Origin: Variovorax paradoxus
GTDB taxonomy: Bacteria > Pseudomonadota > Gammaproteobacteria > Burkholderiales > Burkholderiaceae_C
Reading direction: 5' to 3'
Length of the DNA: 64,000 bases
Assembly (NCBI RefSeq): GCF_030815855.1
Contig: NZ_JAUSXG010000001.1
Coordinates: 1,364,001 to 1,428,000 of the forward strand
The stretch's first letter is position 1. Each line of letters begins with the position of its first letter. The position numbers were made by a program, and so were the translations under genes. Below, piece after piece: positions 33,985-42,472 of this stretch. The notes below the pieces were generated by a model. That model did not search any database. It was not told where the DNA came from and saw only the letters and a program-made list of their open reading frames with translations.

Positions 33985-34371
33985 ATGGAAAACGATGCTT
34001 CCGCTTCGGACTCGTCTCTCTCTCCCATTTCGGGCGCTCAGAGCTATGCGCTCACTGACGAGCAACGCCTTGCGCTAATGGCAAAGGCGGAAGCCGGCAA
34101 CGCCGACTCCGCCTTTCGGCTCTCGCTGTACTACACCTTCACGTTCTCCGATCCCGATCAATCGATGCACTGGCTTTCGATGGCGGCCAAGGGTGGCCAC
34201 AGCATTGCGCAGCACAACCTTGCCTATGACCTTTACATGAACGGCACGGATATCGCAAAGGCTGCCTATTGGGCCGCGGAGTCGCAGAGGAACGGCAACG
34301 CCGAAGCCGGCTGGCTGTTGAGCGAAATCGAAACCGAGAAGGTCGTTTCAGGGTGGAGCCCGCTGACGTGA
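33985..34371 (+). CDS. Cytosolic Sel1-like repeat protein, single module
   Basis: 128 residues with no signal peptide. It carries one module homologous to those of the upstream exported protein (Ala-Lys-Ala-Glu-Ala-Gly-Asn-Ala-Asp-Ser-Ala-Phe-Arg-Leu-Ser near residues 32-46, then Met-Ala-Ala-Lys-Gly-Gly-His). It probably arose by duplication of one module and lost, or never had, the export signal. It may protect the cytosol against the same toxin or be a remnant. The stop overlaps the GTG of the pentapeptide gene. Confidence 0.75.
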   Translation: MENDASASDSSLSPISGAQSYALTDEQRLALMAKAEAGNADSAFRLSLYYTFTFSDPDQSMHWLSMAAKGGHSIAQHNLAYDLYMNGTDIAKAAYWAAESQRNGNAEAGWLLSEIETEKVVSGWSPLT

Positions 34372-34862
34372 GCTCGCAGTTGATCATCCTGGCCCACGAC
34401 ATGTGGCGCAAAGGCGCAGGCGGAGCGCCGGCGGGCCTTGTGGGGCAGGCCGACAGCTTCGCCTACGCAGGGCTCGACCTGGGACTGGCGCAGTTCGCCG
34501 GCTCGACTTTCGCGGGCACCAGCTTCACCGCGACCAGCTTCAAGCAGGCGGGTTGGAGCGCCTGCCAGTTCACCGGTTGCAACTTCACGCAGTGCGACTT
34601 CAGCGGCATATCGATTACCGGCTGCACCTTCGTCAACTGCAGCTTCACGCGCGCCAACTTCGACGGCGGCAGCATCGGCACCAGCACCTTCACGCAGTGC
34701 CAATGGGACGACATCAGCTTTGCGGGCGGCCGCTGGAATGACGTCGGCGTGCTGAACTGCGGCGGCACCGTGGTGCATGCGCAGGGCCTGCAAGGGCGCA
34801 GCGTGGACTTCACGGGCAGCACCTTCGAGCAGCTGGAGTTCCAGGGCGCGAACATCAACTGA
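34368..34862 (+). CDS. Pentapeptide-repeat protein
   Basis: 164 residues from a GTG overlapping the previous stop (GTGA), with GGTGGAG nine bases before. Residues ~30-160 show the A(D/N)LxX-type five-residue periodicity with Phe at the centre (Ala-Gly-Ser-Thr-Phe, Thr-Gly-Cys-Asn-Phe, Thr-Gln-Cys-Asp-Phe and so on), which builds a right-handed square beta-helix. In T6SS loci such proteins occur beside VgrG/RHS genes as adaptors or DUF2169-linked effector loaders; a DUF2169 partner is not seen here. It could also be a second immunity or loading factor for rhs2, which starts 16 bp later. Confidence 0.82.
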   Translation: MSSQLIILAHDMWRKGAGGAPAGLVGQADSFAYAGLDLGLAQFAGSTFAGTSFTATSFKQAGWSACQFTGCNFTQCDFSGISITGCTFVNCSFTRANFDGGSIGTSTFTQCQWDDISFAGGRWNDVGVLNCGGTVVHAQGLQGRSVDFTGSTFEQLEFQGANIN

Positions 34863-34878
34863 GGGGGAATCAGAAAAA

Positions 34879-37800
34879 ATGTCAGGGACGGAAGGCACCA
34901 AGGCGCCGGCGCAGCGCGAACCCCAGACCGCGGTCGCCCCCCTGAACACCATCGTCAAGGAGGACATCGCGGCGGCCAGCAAGGCGGTGGACGACTGGCT
35001 GCGCTCGTTCAGCGGCGGCTATGTCACGCTGGAGCGGCTGACCATGGTGCTGGGCAGCATTCCGATCGTCGGCAACATCATGGCGCTGGTGGATGTGTTC
35101 CTGGACATCATCAACATCGTCGAGAAAAAAGCCAAGGACGGCGTCGAGGCCTTCTTGGTCTGGGTGAGCCTGGGCATCAACCTGATCGGGCTGATCCCGC
35201 TGCCGCCGACCATGGCGGCGGCGCGCATGAGCCTGCGGCCCACGCTGCACCTGGTGAAGCAGCAGCTCAAGAGCGCCACCTCCAACCTGGGCGAGGCGAT
35301 CGTCACCACGCTGGTCGGGCACCTTAATGCCACCATCGTGGGAGAGCTCGACAAGTTCATCGACGGCGCCATAGACAAGCTCGACGGCATCCTGAAGAGC
35401 TGCGCGGACCTGGCCGACAAGATCATCGACAACCTCGTGGACATTCTTCGGCGCGTGCTGGGGCAGAAGGACCTGTTCACCGTCGCCAGACCCGGCGCGG
35501 CGGAAACGAAGGTGCACGACCCGAAGACGCAAAGCACCTGGAGCCGGATGTGGGGCAGTGCGGTGCGCTACACCAAGGAGTCTGCGAACTACGTGGCCAA
35601 GGCGGCGGCGAGCCAACTGCCCGCGGGTGTCGCGAGCCGGGTCGACGGCGTCATCGCGCAGATGCTGGACTTCAAGCGGCTACTGCGCGGGCAGTTGTCG
35701 AAGCTGGCGGACCGGGAGGCGCAGGCCAGCATCATGTGGCTGCTGCACAAGCTGCGGGATGCGTTGCTGCGCAAGAAAGGCAAGGGGTCGGCCATCGTGT
35801 CGCCGCAGGCGGGGGCCAAGGCCGAGAAGGCCAAGCCGGGTACGGCGCTCGGCCACATCGGCAAGCAGGCACCGCCCACGGGAAATCCCGACTGCGGAAA
35901 AAACTGCCCTGCGCCGGCGCGCATCGGCGCTTCGATCAGCCTCGCGACCGGCAATGAGAGCTTCACGCACACCGATTTTGTCCTTGCCGCGCCGCTGCCC
36001 ATCGAATGGGCGCGCACCTACGCCAGCGACCTGGACGCCTTCGACCGAGGCAGCCTGGGTGCACGATGGATCACGCCCTACAGCATGCGCGTGGACATCA
36101 CGACGCCCTTGCGCGGCGCTCGCAAGGGACGCGCGAGTCTGGTCTATCGCGCAGCCGACGGGCGCAGCCACGCGTATCCGGTGCTGGCCGTCGGACAGGC
36201 GCATCGCGATGCCATCGAGGAAATAACGGTTTCGCGCCTCAGCGAGACCTTGCTGGCGCTCGACTTCGGCAAGCCGCTGCCCGCGGGAGAGCAAGCCGAT
36301 TGGCGCGAGCTCTACGAACTGGTCGACAGCGAGCAGCCGCACTTTCGCCTGGTCGCGCAGCAGGCCAAGGACGGCCAATCCATCGGCCTGCGCTACGACC
36401 ACGTGATCGCCTCTACCGGCGAGCAGGTGCTCAGCGACATCATCAGCAAGCAGGGCGATGCGGTGATGGCGCACGTCGGCACCCAGCCCGATGCAAAGAC
36501 CGGCCTCGTCCAGTCGCTGTGGGAGCTGAAGGAAGGCCAGGTCGTGCGCCAGCTGGCCGCCTACACGCACGATGCCGAACATGACCTGATTGCCGCGCAG
36601 GACGAGAACGGCGCCAGCTGGAGCTACACCTACAGCCAGCACCTTGTCACCCGCTACACCGACCGCACCGGCCGCGGCATGAACCTGGAATACAACGGCA
36701 CCGGCGCCGACGCCAAGGCCGTGCGCGAGTGGTCCGACGACGGCAGCTTTGCACTGCAGCTGGAGTGGGACGCCAACATCCGCCTGACCTATGTCACCGA
36801 TGCGCTGGGAGGCGAGACCTGGCACTACTACGACATCGAGGGCTACACCTACCGAATCATCCACCCCGACAAGCTGGAGGAATGGTTCTTCCGCGACGAT
36901 GCAAAGAACGTCACGCGGCATGTGCATACCGACGGAACCACCGACGACTACAGCTACGACGAAGACGGCAACCTGCAGACGCACACCCGTGCCGACGGCA
37001 GCCGGGTGCACTTCGAGTACGACAGCCAGCACCGCCTCACCGGCATCCGCGATGCCGAGGGCGGTGGTTGGAAGCGCGGCTACGACGCACAGGGTCATCT
37101 GACGGAAGAGATCGATCCGCTGGGCCACAAGATCGAGTACGCCTATGACAAGGCCGGGCGGCCTGTGCGCATTACCGATGCGAAGGGCGGCGTGAAGGCG
37201 CTTGCTTATTCCCCGTCAGGGCAATTGCTCAGCTACACCGATTGCTCCGCGAAGACCAGCCGATGGGAGTACGACGAGCGTGGCCGTGTGACCAAGGCCG
37301 TGGACGCAGCAGGCAACACCACCGGCTATCGCTATGCCAGTGGCCAACTCGAAGAAATCGTGCTGCCCGACAAGACCAGCGAGCACTTAACGCACGACGC
37401 CGAAGGGCGTCTGCTCGCACACGCCGACGCGCTCGGCCGGCGTACCCGCTACAGCTACACGCGCGCAGGCCTCATCGCGAGCCGCACCGACGCTGCCGGC
37501 CGCTCGCTCAAATACCACTGGGACTTGTTGGGCCGGCTCACAGAGCTGCAGAACGAGAACGGCAGCCACTACAACTTTCACTACGACCCCGTAGGACGGC
37601 TGCTCGAAGAAACCGGCTTCGACCGCAAGACCACGCACTATCGCCACGAGGCAACCACCGGTACGCTCGCCGAAGTGGTCGAGGCCGGCCACGCGACCCA
37701 GCTGCAGTTCGATTCACTCGGCCGACTTGTCGAGCGGAATGCCGGGGGAGGCCAGCTGGAGCACTTCGCGTACGACCGCAATGGCCGCTTGGTGCAGGCC

Positions 37801-39576
37801 GCCAATCGCGATGCGCGCTTGCAGTGGTTCTATGACCCGGCGGGCAACCTGACGCGCGAGCATCACCATTACCTTGCGAATGCGCGCACGGCGGTCTGGC
37901 AGCACCGCTACGACGAGCTCAACGAGCGTGTTGCCACCACTCGCCCCGACGGCCACGTGACCCAATGGCTCACCTATGGTTCTGGCCATGTGCACGGCCT
38001 TCTTGTCGACGGGCAAGACATTCTCGGCTTCGAGCGCGACGACCTGCACCGCGAAGTGGCCAGGGAGCAGGGCAACGGCCTGAGCCAGCGCCAGAAGTAC
38101 GACCCCGCCGGCCGGCTGCTGGAGCAACGCATTTCGCAAACCGGCCGCGGCCCTGCCGATGCGCTGGAGCTCAGCCGCCGCTACACCTACGACAAGGCCG
38201 GCCAGCTCACCGCCATTGGCGACAGCCGCCGCGGCCGGCTGGACTACCGCTACGACCCGGTCGGCCGCCTGCTCGAAGCCAACAGCCGGCTCGGCCGCGA
38301 GGTCTTCGCCTTCGATCCTGCGGGCAATATCGTCGACCCTGCCTTGGCTGAAGGCCCGGTGCAGCGCACGGCCAACAAGCTGCTCGACAACCTGCTGAAG
38401 GAGTACGCCGGCACCAGCTACCGCCATGACGAACGCGGCAATCTCGTTGAGCGCGTGAAGAACGGGCGCAAGACCGTCTTCGCATGGGACGGCTTCAGTC
38501 GCATGGCGGCCGCTACCGATCCCGATGGCATTACCACCACATTCAGCTACGACCCGCTGGGCCGCCGCGTCGCCAAACGGTCACGCGACGCGACCACCTC
38601 GTTCGGATGGGACGGCGACGTGCTTGCATTCGAGAGCACCCAAAGCACCGCTGCGCTGAACGAGCAGCAGGGGCAGGGATGGAGCGTGCACTACATCCAC
38701 GAGCGCGATTCGTTCGTGCCGCTGGTGCAGATCAGGCAGCCGCGCGCCATGGCGCTGAGCGAGACCACGGATGTGAAGGCGCTGATGGAAGCGAACGGCG
38801 GCGCGTACGACATCGAGCAGGATCCGCTGTGGAATGGCGAGCAGCGCAGCGTGCCGAGCGCCTTCGACGGGAAGGAGATGGCGTTCTATCAATGCGACCA
38901 CCTGGGTACGCCGCAAGAACTGACGGACCATGAGGGAAGCATTGCCTGGTCGGCGCAGCACAAGGCCTGGGGCGAGGCGCGGGAGACGATCAGCGAGGCG
39001 GGGAGAAGGGCGGGGCTCAGGAATCCGATCCGGTTTCAGGGACAGTATTTCGATGAGGAAACGGGGCTGCATTACAACCGGTACCGGTACTACGATCCGT
39101 ATGCAGGACGATTCCTCTCGCGAGATCCGGTTGGCCTACTCGGTGGCTTCAATTTGCACCAGTTCGTTCCTAACCCGGTCGAATGGATTGATCCACTAGG
39201 TCTCGCACGCCAAAAAGGAATTACTCCAAATAACAAGGGCACTCGGACGACTATAGAAGGAGGGGCGCTTCCAGAGGCCGCGGTGGGCTACAGCGGACGA
39301 GCCGGCGGAAGTGGTGCCAGCAACCCTGTGGTCAAGGAACTCTATGACTCCGTGCCGGAGGAACTGCAATCCCCAACGCATTCATGGTGCGGTGAACCGG
39401 ACGCACTTAGCGGAGTTGCCAACCAGCACAATGTGTCGAATGTTGCCGAGCTTCGCAAGGTTGTTCATGGCGCCACTTCGACTACCGTCAGAAATGATGG
39501 GGTAGCTCTTCCGTTCTGTAGTTCGTGTGGACATGTGATGCGTCGGCTTGGCGTATGTGATGGAGCAAAAAAATGA
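34879..39576 (+). CDS. rhs: RHS-repeat T6SS effector with deaminase-like C-terminal toxin (rhs2)
   Basis: 1565 residues, paralogous to rhs1 across the N-terminal region, DUF6531 entry and RHS core. It also lacks PAAR. The core ends at Asp-Pro-Leu-Gly-Leu (1438-1442). The 123-residue tail is unrelated to that of rhs1 and less G+C-rich. It carries Trp-Cys-Gly-Glu-Pro-Asp-Ala-Leu-Ser with Cys1504 and Glu1506, and Pro-Phe-Cys-Ser-Ser-Cys with Cys1547 and Cys1550. This CxE...CxxC layout is that of zinc nucleic-acid or nucleotide deaminases, closest to the YwqJ-like toxin group from memory. The target base and nucleic acid are unknown. The stop overlaps the next gene (ATGA), its likely immunity partner. 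Confidence 0.92.
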   Translation: MSGTEGTKAPAQREPQTAVAPLNTIVKEDIAAASKAVDDWLRSFSGGYVTLERLTMVLGSIPIVGNIMALVDVFLDIINIVEKKAKDGVEAFLVWVSLGINLIGLIPLPPTMAAARMSLRPTLHLVKQQLKSATSNLGEAIVTTLVGHLNATIVGELDKFIDGAIDKLDGILKSCADLADKIIDNLVDILRRVLGQKDLFTVARPGAAETKVHDPKTQSTWSRMWGSAVRYTKESANYVAKAAASQLPAGVASRVDGVIAQMLDFKRLLRGQLSKLADREAQASIMWLLHKLRDALLRKKGKGSAIVSPQAGAKAEKAKPGTALGHIGKQAPPTGNPDCGKNCPAPARIGASISLATGNESFTHTDFVLAAPLPIEWARTYASDLDAFDRGSLGARWITPYSMRVDITTPLRGARKGRASLVYRAADGRSHAYPVLAVGQAHRDAIEEITVSRLSETLLALDFGKPLPAGEQADWRELYELVDSEQPHFRLVAQQAKDGQSIGLRYDHVIASTGEQVLSDIISKQGDAVMAHVGTQPDAKTGLVQSLWELKEGQVVRQLAAYTHDAEHDLIAAQDENGASWSYTYSQHLVTRYTDRTGRGMNLEYNGTGADAKAVREWSDDGSFALQLEWDANIRLTYVTDALGGETWHYYDIEGYTYRIIHPDKLEEWFFRDDAKNVTRHVHTDGTTDDYSYDEDGNLQTHTRADGSRVHFEYDSQHRLTGIRDAEGGGWKRGYDAQGHLTEEIDPLGHKIEYAYDKAGRPVRITDAKGGVKALAYSPSGQLLSYTDCSAKTSRWEYDERGRVTKAVDAAGNTTGYRYASGQLEEIVLPDKTSEHLTHDAEGRLLAHADALGRRTRYSYTRAGLIASRTDAAGRSLKYHWDLLGRLTELQNENGSHYNFHYDPVGRLLEETGFDRKTTHYRHEATTGTLAEVVEAGHATQLQFDSLGRLVERNAGGGQLEHFAYDRNGRLVQAANRDARLQWFYDPAGNLTREHHHYLANARTAVWQHRYDELNERVATTRPDGHVTQWLTYGSGHVHGLLVDGQDILGFERDDLHREVAREQGNGLSQRQKYDPAGRLLEQRISQTGRGPADALELSRRYTYDKAGQLTAIGDSRRGRLDYRYDPVGRLLEANSRLGREVFAFDPAGNIVDPALAEGPVQRTANKLLDNLLKEYAGTSYRHDERGNLVERVKNGRKTVFAWDGFSRMAAATDPDGITTTFSYDPLGRRVAKRSRDATTSFGWDGDVLAFESTQSTAALNEQQGQGWSVHYIHERDSFVPLVQIRQPRAMALSETTDVKALMEANGGAYDIEQDPLWNGEQRSVPSAFDGKEMAFYQCDHLGTPQELTDHEGSIAWSAQHKAWGEARETISEAGRRAGLRNPIRFQGQYFDEETGLHYNRYRYYDPYAGRFLSRDPVGLLGGFNLHQFVPNPVEWIDPLGLARQKGITPNNKGTRTTIEGGALPEAAVGYSGRAGGSGASNPVVKELYDSVPEELQSPTHSWCGEPDALSGVANQHNVSNVAELRKVVHGATSTTVRNDGVALPFCSSCGHVMRRLGVCDGAKK
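34916..35760 (+). repeat. rhs N-terminal homology block, copy 2
   Basis: This is the partner of 28170-29000. Both encode the hydrophobic helices and conserved leader of the RHS proteins. Exact identity runs for tens of bases at several points. Confidence 0.85.
36436..37168 (+). repeat. Near-identical rhs core tract, copy 2
   Basis: This is the partner of 29640-30372 with constant offset 6796. Differences are few and mostly at third codon positions, unlike the next 300 bases downstream where the two genes diverge and differ in length. Confidence 0.85.
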
Positions 39577-40064
39577 ATGGACCATTCAGCGATGCTGAAG
39601 AAGAAGAACTCGAACTTCTCGAGTACGAACTGACGAAGGGCGAGGTTACTTACGGCCGAATGATGAAGATGTATGCCGAGTTTTTACTCGCATCCATCCG
39701 ACGGAGGCAGGGCGCACAAGAAATCAGTCCGTCTCTTGAGTTGGATTTGCTGGTTCAACACCTTCAAACGGCAATTGCCAGTTTCGGCACTGCCAATAGT
39801 GACGGAGTGCGAAGTGCATGCAGAGTCGAGCTAGTGCGGCTTTCTCGTCGCCTTGAAAGCGAACGACCGGATCTTGCGGCCCTCCTTCGATGCGCTGTCT
39901 GCTGCTTCTATGAAGAAGGCGGCGGATGGGACCCCGATAAAGAAGAGGACGCAACGCCTATCCCGCTTTACCTCTTTTTGCTCAAACGATTCGATCCCCG
40001 CATGGCGGCGGAGCTTTTGACATACGTGCGCACGCATCTGCTTGAGAAAAACTGTGGACCTTAA
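39573..40064 (+). CDS. Probable immunity protein for the rhs2 deaminase toxin
   Basis: 163 residues, no signal peptide, acidic and helical. The ATG overlaps the rhs2 stop (ATGA), the usual position of a cognate immunity gene, and the cytosolic prediction suits a nucleic-acid-directed toxin. The first 20 residues are rich in Glu; a later segment has a Cys-Cys pair near residue 110 and a Trp-Asp-Pro-Asp-Lys-Glu-Glu acidic loop near 119-126 that could mimic nucleic acid. No family is recognised. Base composition is lower in G+C than the rhs core, matching the toxin tail and suggesting joint acquisition. Confidence 0.75.
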   Translation: MNGPFSDAEEEELELLEYELTKGEVTYGRMMKMYAEFLLASIRRRQGAQEISPSLELDLLVQHLQTAIASFGTANSDGVRSACRVELVRLSRRLESERPDLAALLRCAVCCFYEEGGGWDPDKEEDATPIPLYLFLLKRFDPRMAAELLTYVRTHLLEKNCGP

Positions 40065-40073
40065 AGGTCTTAA

Positions 40074-40490
40074 ATGCAAGAATGCCAAGTCATGATTGAA
40101 TCCGCAGAGCGTTTTAAGGCTTTATCTTCCAGCCAAGATGAAATGGATGTAAATAGATCCCTATTTTATTCGGCTTCTCTTGATGTCTGGATGGAAATTA
40201 TTAACTGCGATGCTGCGAGGCATCTGGATGTGGCGCAAAACCGTACAATTCCCGACGAAATCAAAAGAATGCTAGTGGAAAAGGGAAATCCCACTGTGCG
40301 CTCAATGATTGCTGAGAAGCGAAAGTTGCCACCTGATTTGTTTTTTGTTTTATCCAAGGATTCAGATTCTCTGGTGCGGCAGAAAATCGCAGCTAACGCA
40401 AAGACCCCGCCTGAGATACTTCAGCATCTGCTCCAAGATGTTGATGAGAATGTTGCACGTGTTGCTCGATATAGGGTTGAGAGTAAATAG
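40074..40490 (+). CDS. Small LRV/HEAT-like repeat protein, orphan immunity candidate
   Basis: 138 residues. From about residue 48 it shows repeats of ~24 residues (Ala-Arg-His-Leu-Asp-Val-Ala-Gln-Asn, then Pro-Thr-Val-Arg-Ser-Met-Ile-Ala-Glu, Ser-Leu-Val-Arg-Gln-Lys-Ile-Ala-Ala-Asn, Glu-Asn-Val-Ala-Arg-Val-Ala). This is the leucine-rich-variant/HEAT pattern found in several polymorphic-toxin immunity proteins. It lies nine bases after the previous gene in a low-GC block. An ATG at 40092 is an alternative start. No toxin partner is adjacent, so it may be an orphan kept from a displaced toxin. Confidence 0.65.
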   Translation: MQECQVMIESAERFKALSSSQDEMDVNRSLFYSASLDVWMEIINCDAARHLDVAQNRTIPDEIKRMLVEKGNPTVRSMIAEKRKLPPDLFFVLSKDSDSLVRQKIAANAKTPPEILQHLLQDVDENVARVARYRVESK

Positions 40491-40540
40491 CGATATATTT
40501 TGCTCGTGTCGCACGCGGTATTGAGTTAAATTCTGACGGG

Positions 40541-40996
40541 ATGGCGATTTATTTGAAAGCTATGGGAGGAGAAGGCGCTAAATCCTGTCGTTTTGTCGAA
40601 TCCATGGCAACACAAATATTTCCCCGCTACGTTCATAAGATGTACTACCGCCTGCTCGCCATGGGTGGTGACGAGCTCGATGAATTCCATATCAACGAAG
40701 AGCCTTGGCGCGCCAAGCTGTTCGATGCAATGAAGGTGGACTTCGACAGCTTCGGCCCGGTGAGCAAGCAAAGAGTTTTGGAAGCCCTGGAATACATCTG
40801 GTCATCTGGTCAGATCGAGAAGCTCTGGAGTTGGGTCGTACCTCAAGCAGTGGACCTCGATGAAGTTGAGGACAAGCCTGCCTACTTGTGCGCCCTGTAC
40901 AAAAAGCTTTCTGGCCACGAGCCGCACAGAGACTTCGGCCCGGATGTGGAGTTGGTCAAGAGCGCAGGACCGCAAGGCGTTGACGTGCACGAATAG
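40541..40996 (+). CDS. Unrecognised small protein, possible orphan immunity gene
   Basis: 151 residues, soluble, no signal peptide. It has aromatic-rich helices (Met-Tyr-Tyr-Arg-Leu-Leu near 37, Tyr-Ile-Trp-Ser-Ser near 88, Trp-Ser-Trp near 100) and an acidic stretch, Asp-Leu-Asp-Glu-Val-Glu-Asp. I do not recognise the family. It sits in the low-GC block between the rhs2 immunity genes and a displaced rhs tail, which is where orphan immunity genes accumulate. The ribosome site (GACGGG) is weak, so the start is uncertain. Confidence 0.5.
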   Translation: MAIYLKAMGGEGAKSCRFVESMATQIFPRYVHKMYYRLLAMGGDELDEFHINEEPWRAKLFDAMKVDFDSFGPVSKQRVLEALEYIWSSGQIEKLWSWVVPQAVDLDEVEDKPAYLCALYKKLSGHEPHRDFGPDVELVKSAGPQGVDVHE

Positions 40997-41059
40997 TTCT
41001 TCAGTTTCTGCCACGAAAAAGCCGCCTGTCACTCAACCGCTGAAGCTGGGTTGCTGCTA

Positions 41060-41914
41060 GCAGCAAGGGAAAGGATGGAGCGTGCACTACATCCACGAGC
41101 GCGATTCGTTCGTGCCGCTGATGCAGATCAGGCAGCCGCGCGCCATGGTGCTGAACGAGACGCCGGATGTGAAGGCGCTGATGGAAGCGAACGGACGCGC
41201 GTATGACATAGAGCAGGACCCGCTGTGGAACGGCGAACAGCGCAGCGTGCCGAGCGCCTTCGAGCGCAAGGATGGCGTTCTCGTTCTATCAGTGCGACCA
41301 CCTGGGTACGCCGGAGGAGTTGACGGACCATGAGGGAAGCATTGCGTGGTCCGCGCAGTACAAGGCTTGGGGCGAGGCGTGGGAGACGATCAGCGAGGCG
41401 GGGAGAAGGGCAAGGGTTCAGGAATCCGATCCGGTTCCAGGGACAGTACTTCGATGAGGAAACGGGGCTGCATTACAACCGGTATCAGTACGACGATCCA
41501 ATCGCCGAACGGTTTGTGTCCAAAGATCCCATCGCCTTGGCTGGAGGGTTGAACCTGCATGTTTATGCATCGAATTCAATTGCATGGATTGATCCTCTCG
41601 GTCTGCAGCCTCGCGTACCGCCCCATATCTCGCAACAAAAACAAACTGGTCACGTAAAAGGCACACCTCAGTACCGAAATCGAGTGGATGTCGGAAAACC
41701 GACGTCGTGTTTTTTGTGACTGGAGTGCAGCGATAAAGCACACGGATGAAGCATGGACAAACGGAACACAAGTTCCAGGACGGCCGGAGTGAAGGACTAC
41801 GAATTTGGAACGCCGGCTGGCGAAGGGCCGAAGGGTGGCGCTCAGAGTAAGGTGAGAGTCCACCAAGATTCAAAAGGAAAGATCCATGGACACCCGGCCG
41901 GCCCAGAAACATAA
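41060..41914 (+). pseudogene. Displaced rhs core end plus frameshifted Ntox50-like toxin tail
   Basis: Bases ~41080-41500 nearly repeat rhs2 38680-39100 (the His-Tyr-Ile-His-Glu-Arg region to the Tyr-Tyr-Asp-Pro region), so this is a detached C-terminal rhs module without a start. The reading frame breaks near 41270 (loss of two bases against rhs2) and near 41411 (gain of one). After Asp-Pro-Leu-Gly-Leu (ending 41605) a third tail type begins: Gln-Lys-Gln-Thr-Gly-His-Val-Lys-Gly-Thr-Pro-Gln-Tyr. It stops at 41717 in a T-run. Other frames continue with Gly-Lys-Ile-His-Gly-His-Pro to a TAA at 41914. The pattern recalls the Ntox50 (BECR-fold RNase) group, now inactivated by frameshifts. Confidence 0.8.
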
Positions 41915-41922
41915 GGACTCTT

Positions 41923-42387
41923 ATGAAAAGCACTTGGATTGCCCTCCTCGAGGCTAAGTATAAAAATCTTAAAGCACCAAACTACTCTTTTGTATTGGAT
42001 GAAATCGGGAAAAATCCATATGCGAAAGTTGTTGAAGATATTCGGAGAGGATTTTCCATAAATGAGGATACTGACGAGAATACCGACATCAGCTTCGGTT
42101 ATGTCTTGTTCCTTGCGCCTGGGCGTGATTTTTTGCTCAGAATCTCAATGATTGCGCCTTATGCATTTTTGGCAAAAATCAAGGAGAGAGGCTCAACATC
42201 GCAACCAATCGTTCGTGAAAATACCCAGGATGCAATGGAGCTCGACGTGTTAAAAATACTCGAGTCCCACGGAATTTCGATGTTCGACGAAAAGAGCTTG
42301 AAAATCGGTGTACCTGATTCTGGCAAGGATTCAAAGTCGCTTTATCAATGGATGTTTGTAGACGAAGAAATCCCGCCATGGAGTTGA
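41923..42387 (+). CDS. Probable immunity protein for the displaced toxin tail
   Basis: 154 residues, cytosolic, complete frame, with AAGGA six bases before the ATG. It starts nine bases after the end of the degraded toxin. It has a helical N-terminus, a Ser-Phe-Gly-Tyr-Val-Leu-Phe-Leu strand near 50 and an acidic end. No family is recognised. An intact immunity gene after a dead toxin is expected, because immunity against sister cells still carrying the toxin remains useful. Confidence 0.65.
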   Translation: MKSTWIALLEAKYKNLKAPNYSFVLDEIGKNPYAKVVEDIRRGFSINEDTDENTDISFGYVLFLAPGRDFLLRISMIAPYAFLAKIKERGSTSQPIVRENTQDAMELDVLKILESHGISMFDEKSLKIGVPDSGKDSKSLYQWMFVDEEIPPWS

Positions 42388-42472
42388 TGCGAGCACGAAC
42401 GTGTTTTATGCCGAAACTTCTCGCCTCTAGGAGGTCGAGGCAACTAGTGCTCAAAATTTTCTGAAGCGGCAT

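Noticed and set aside
41060..41914. The rhs fragment as an insertion sequence or transposon end
   Set aside because: No transposase, terminal inverted repeats or target duplications are visible. Homology to the rhs2 end explains it.
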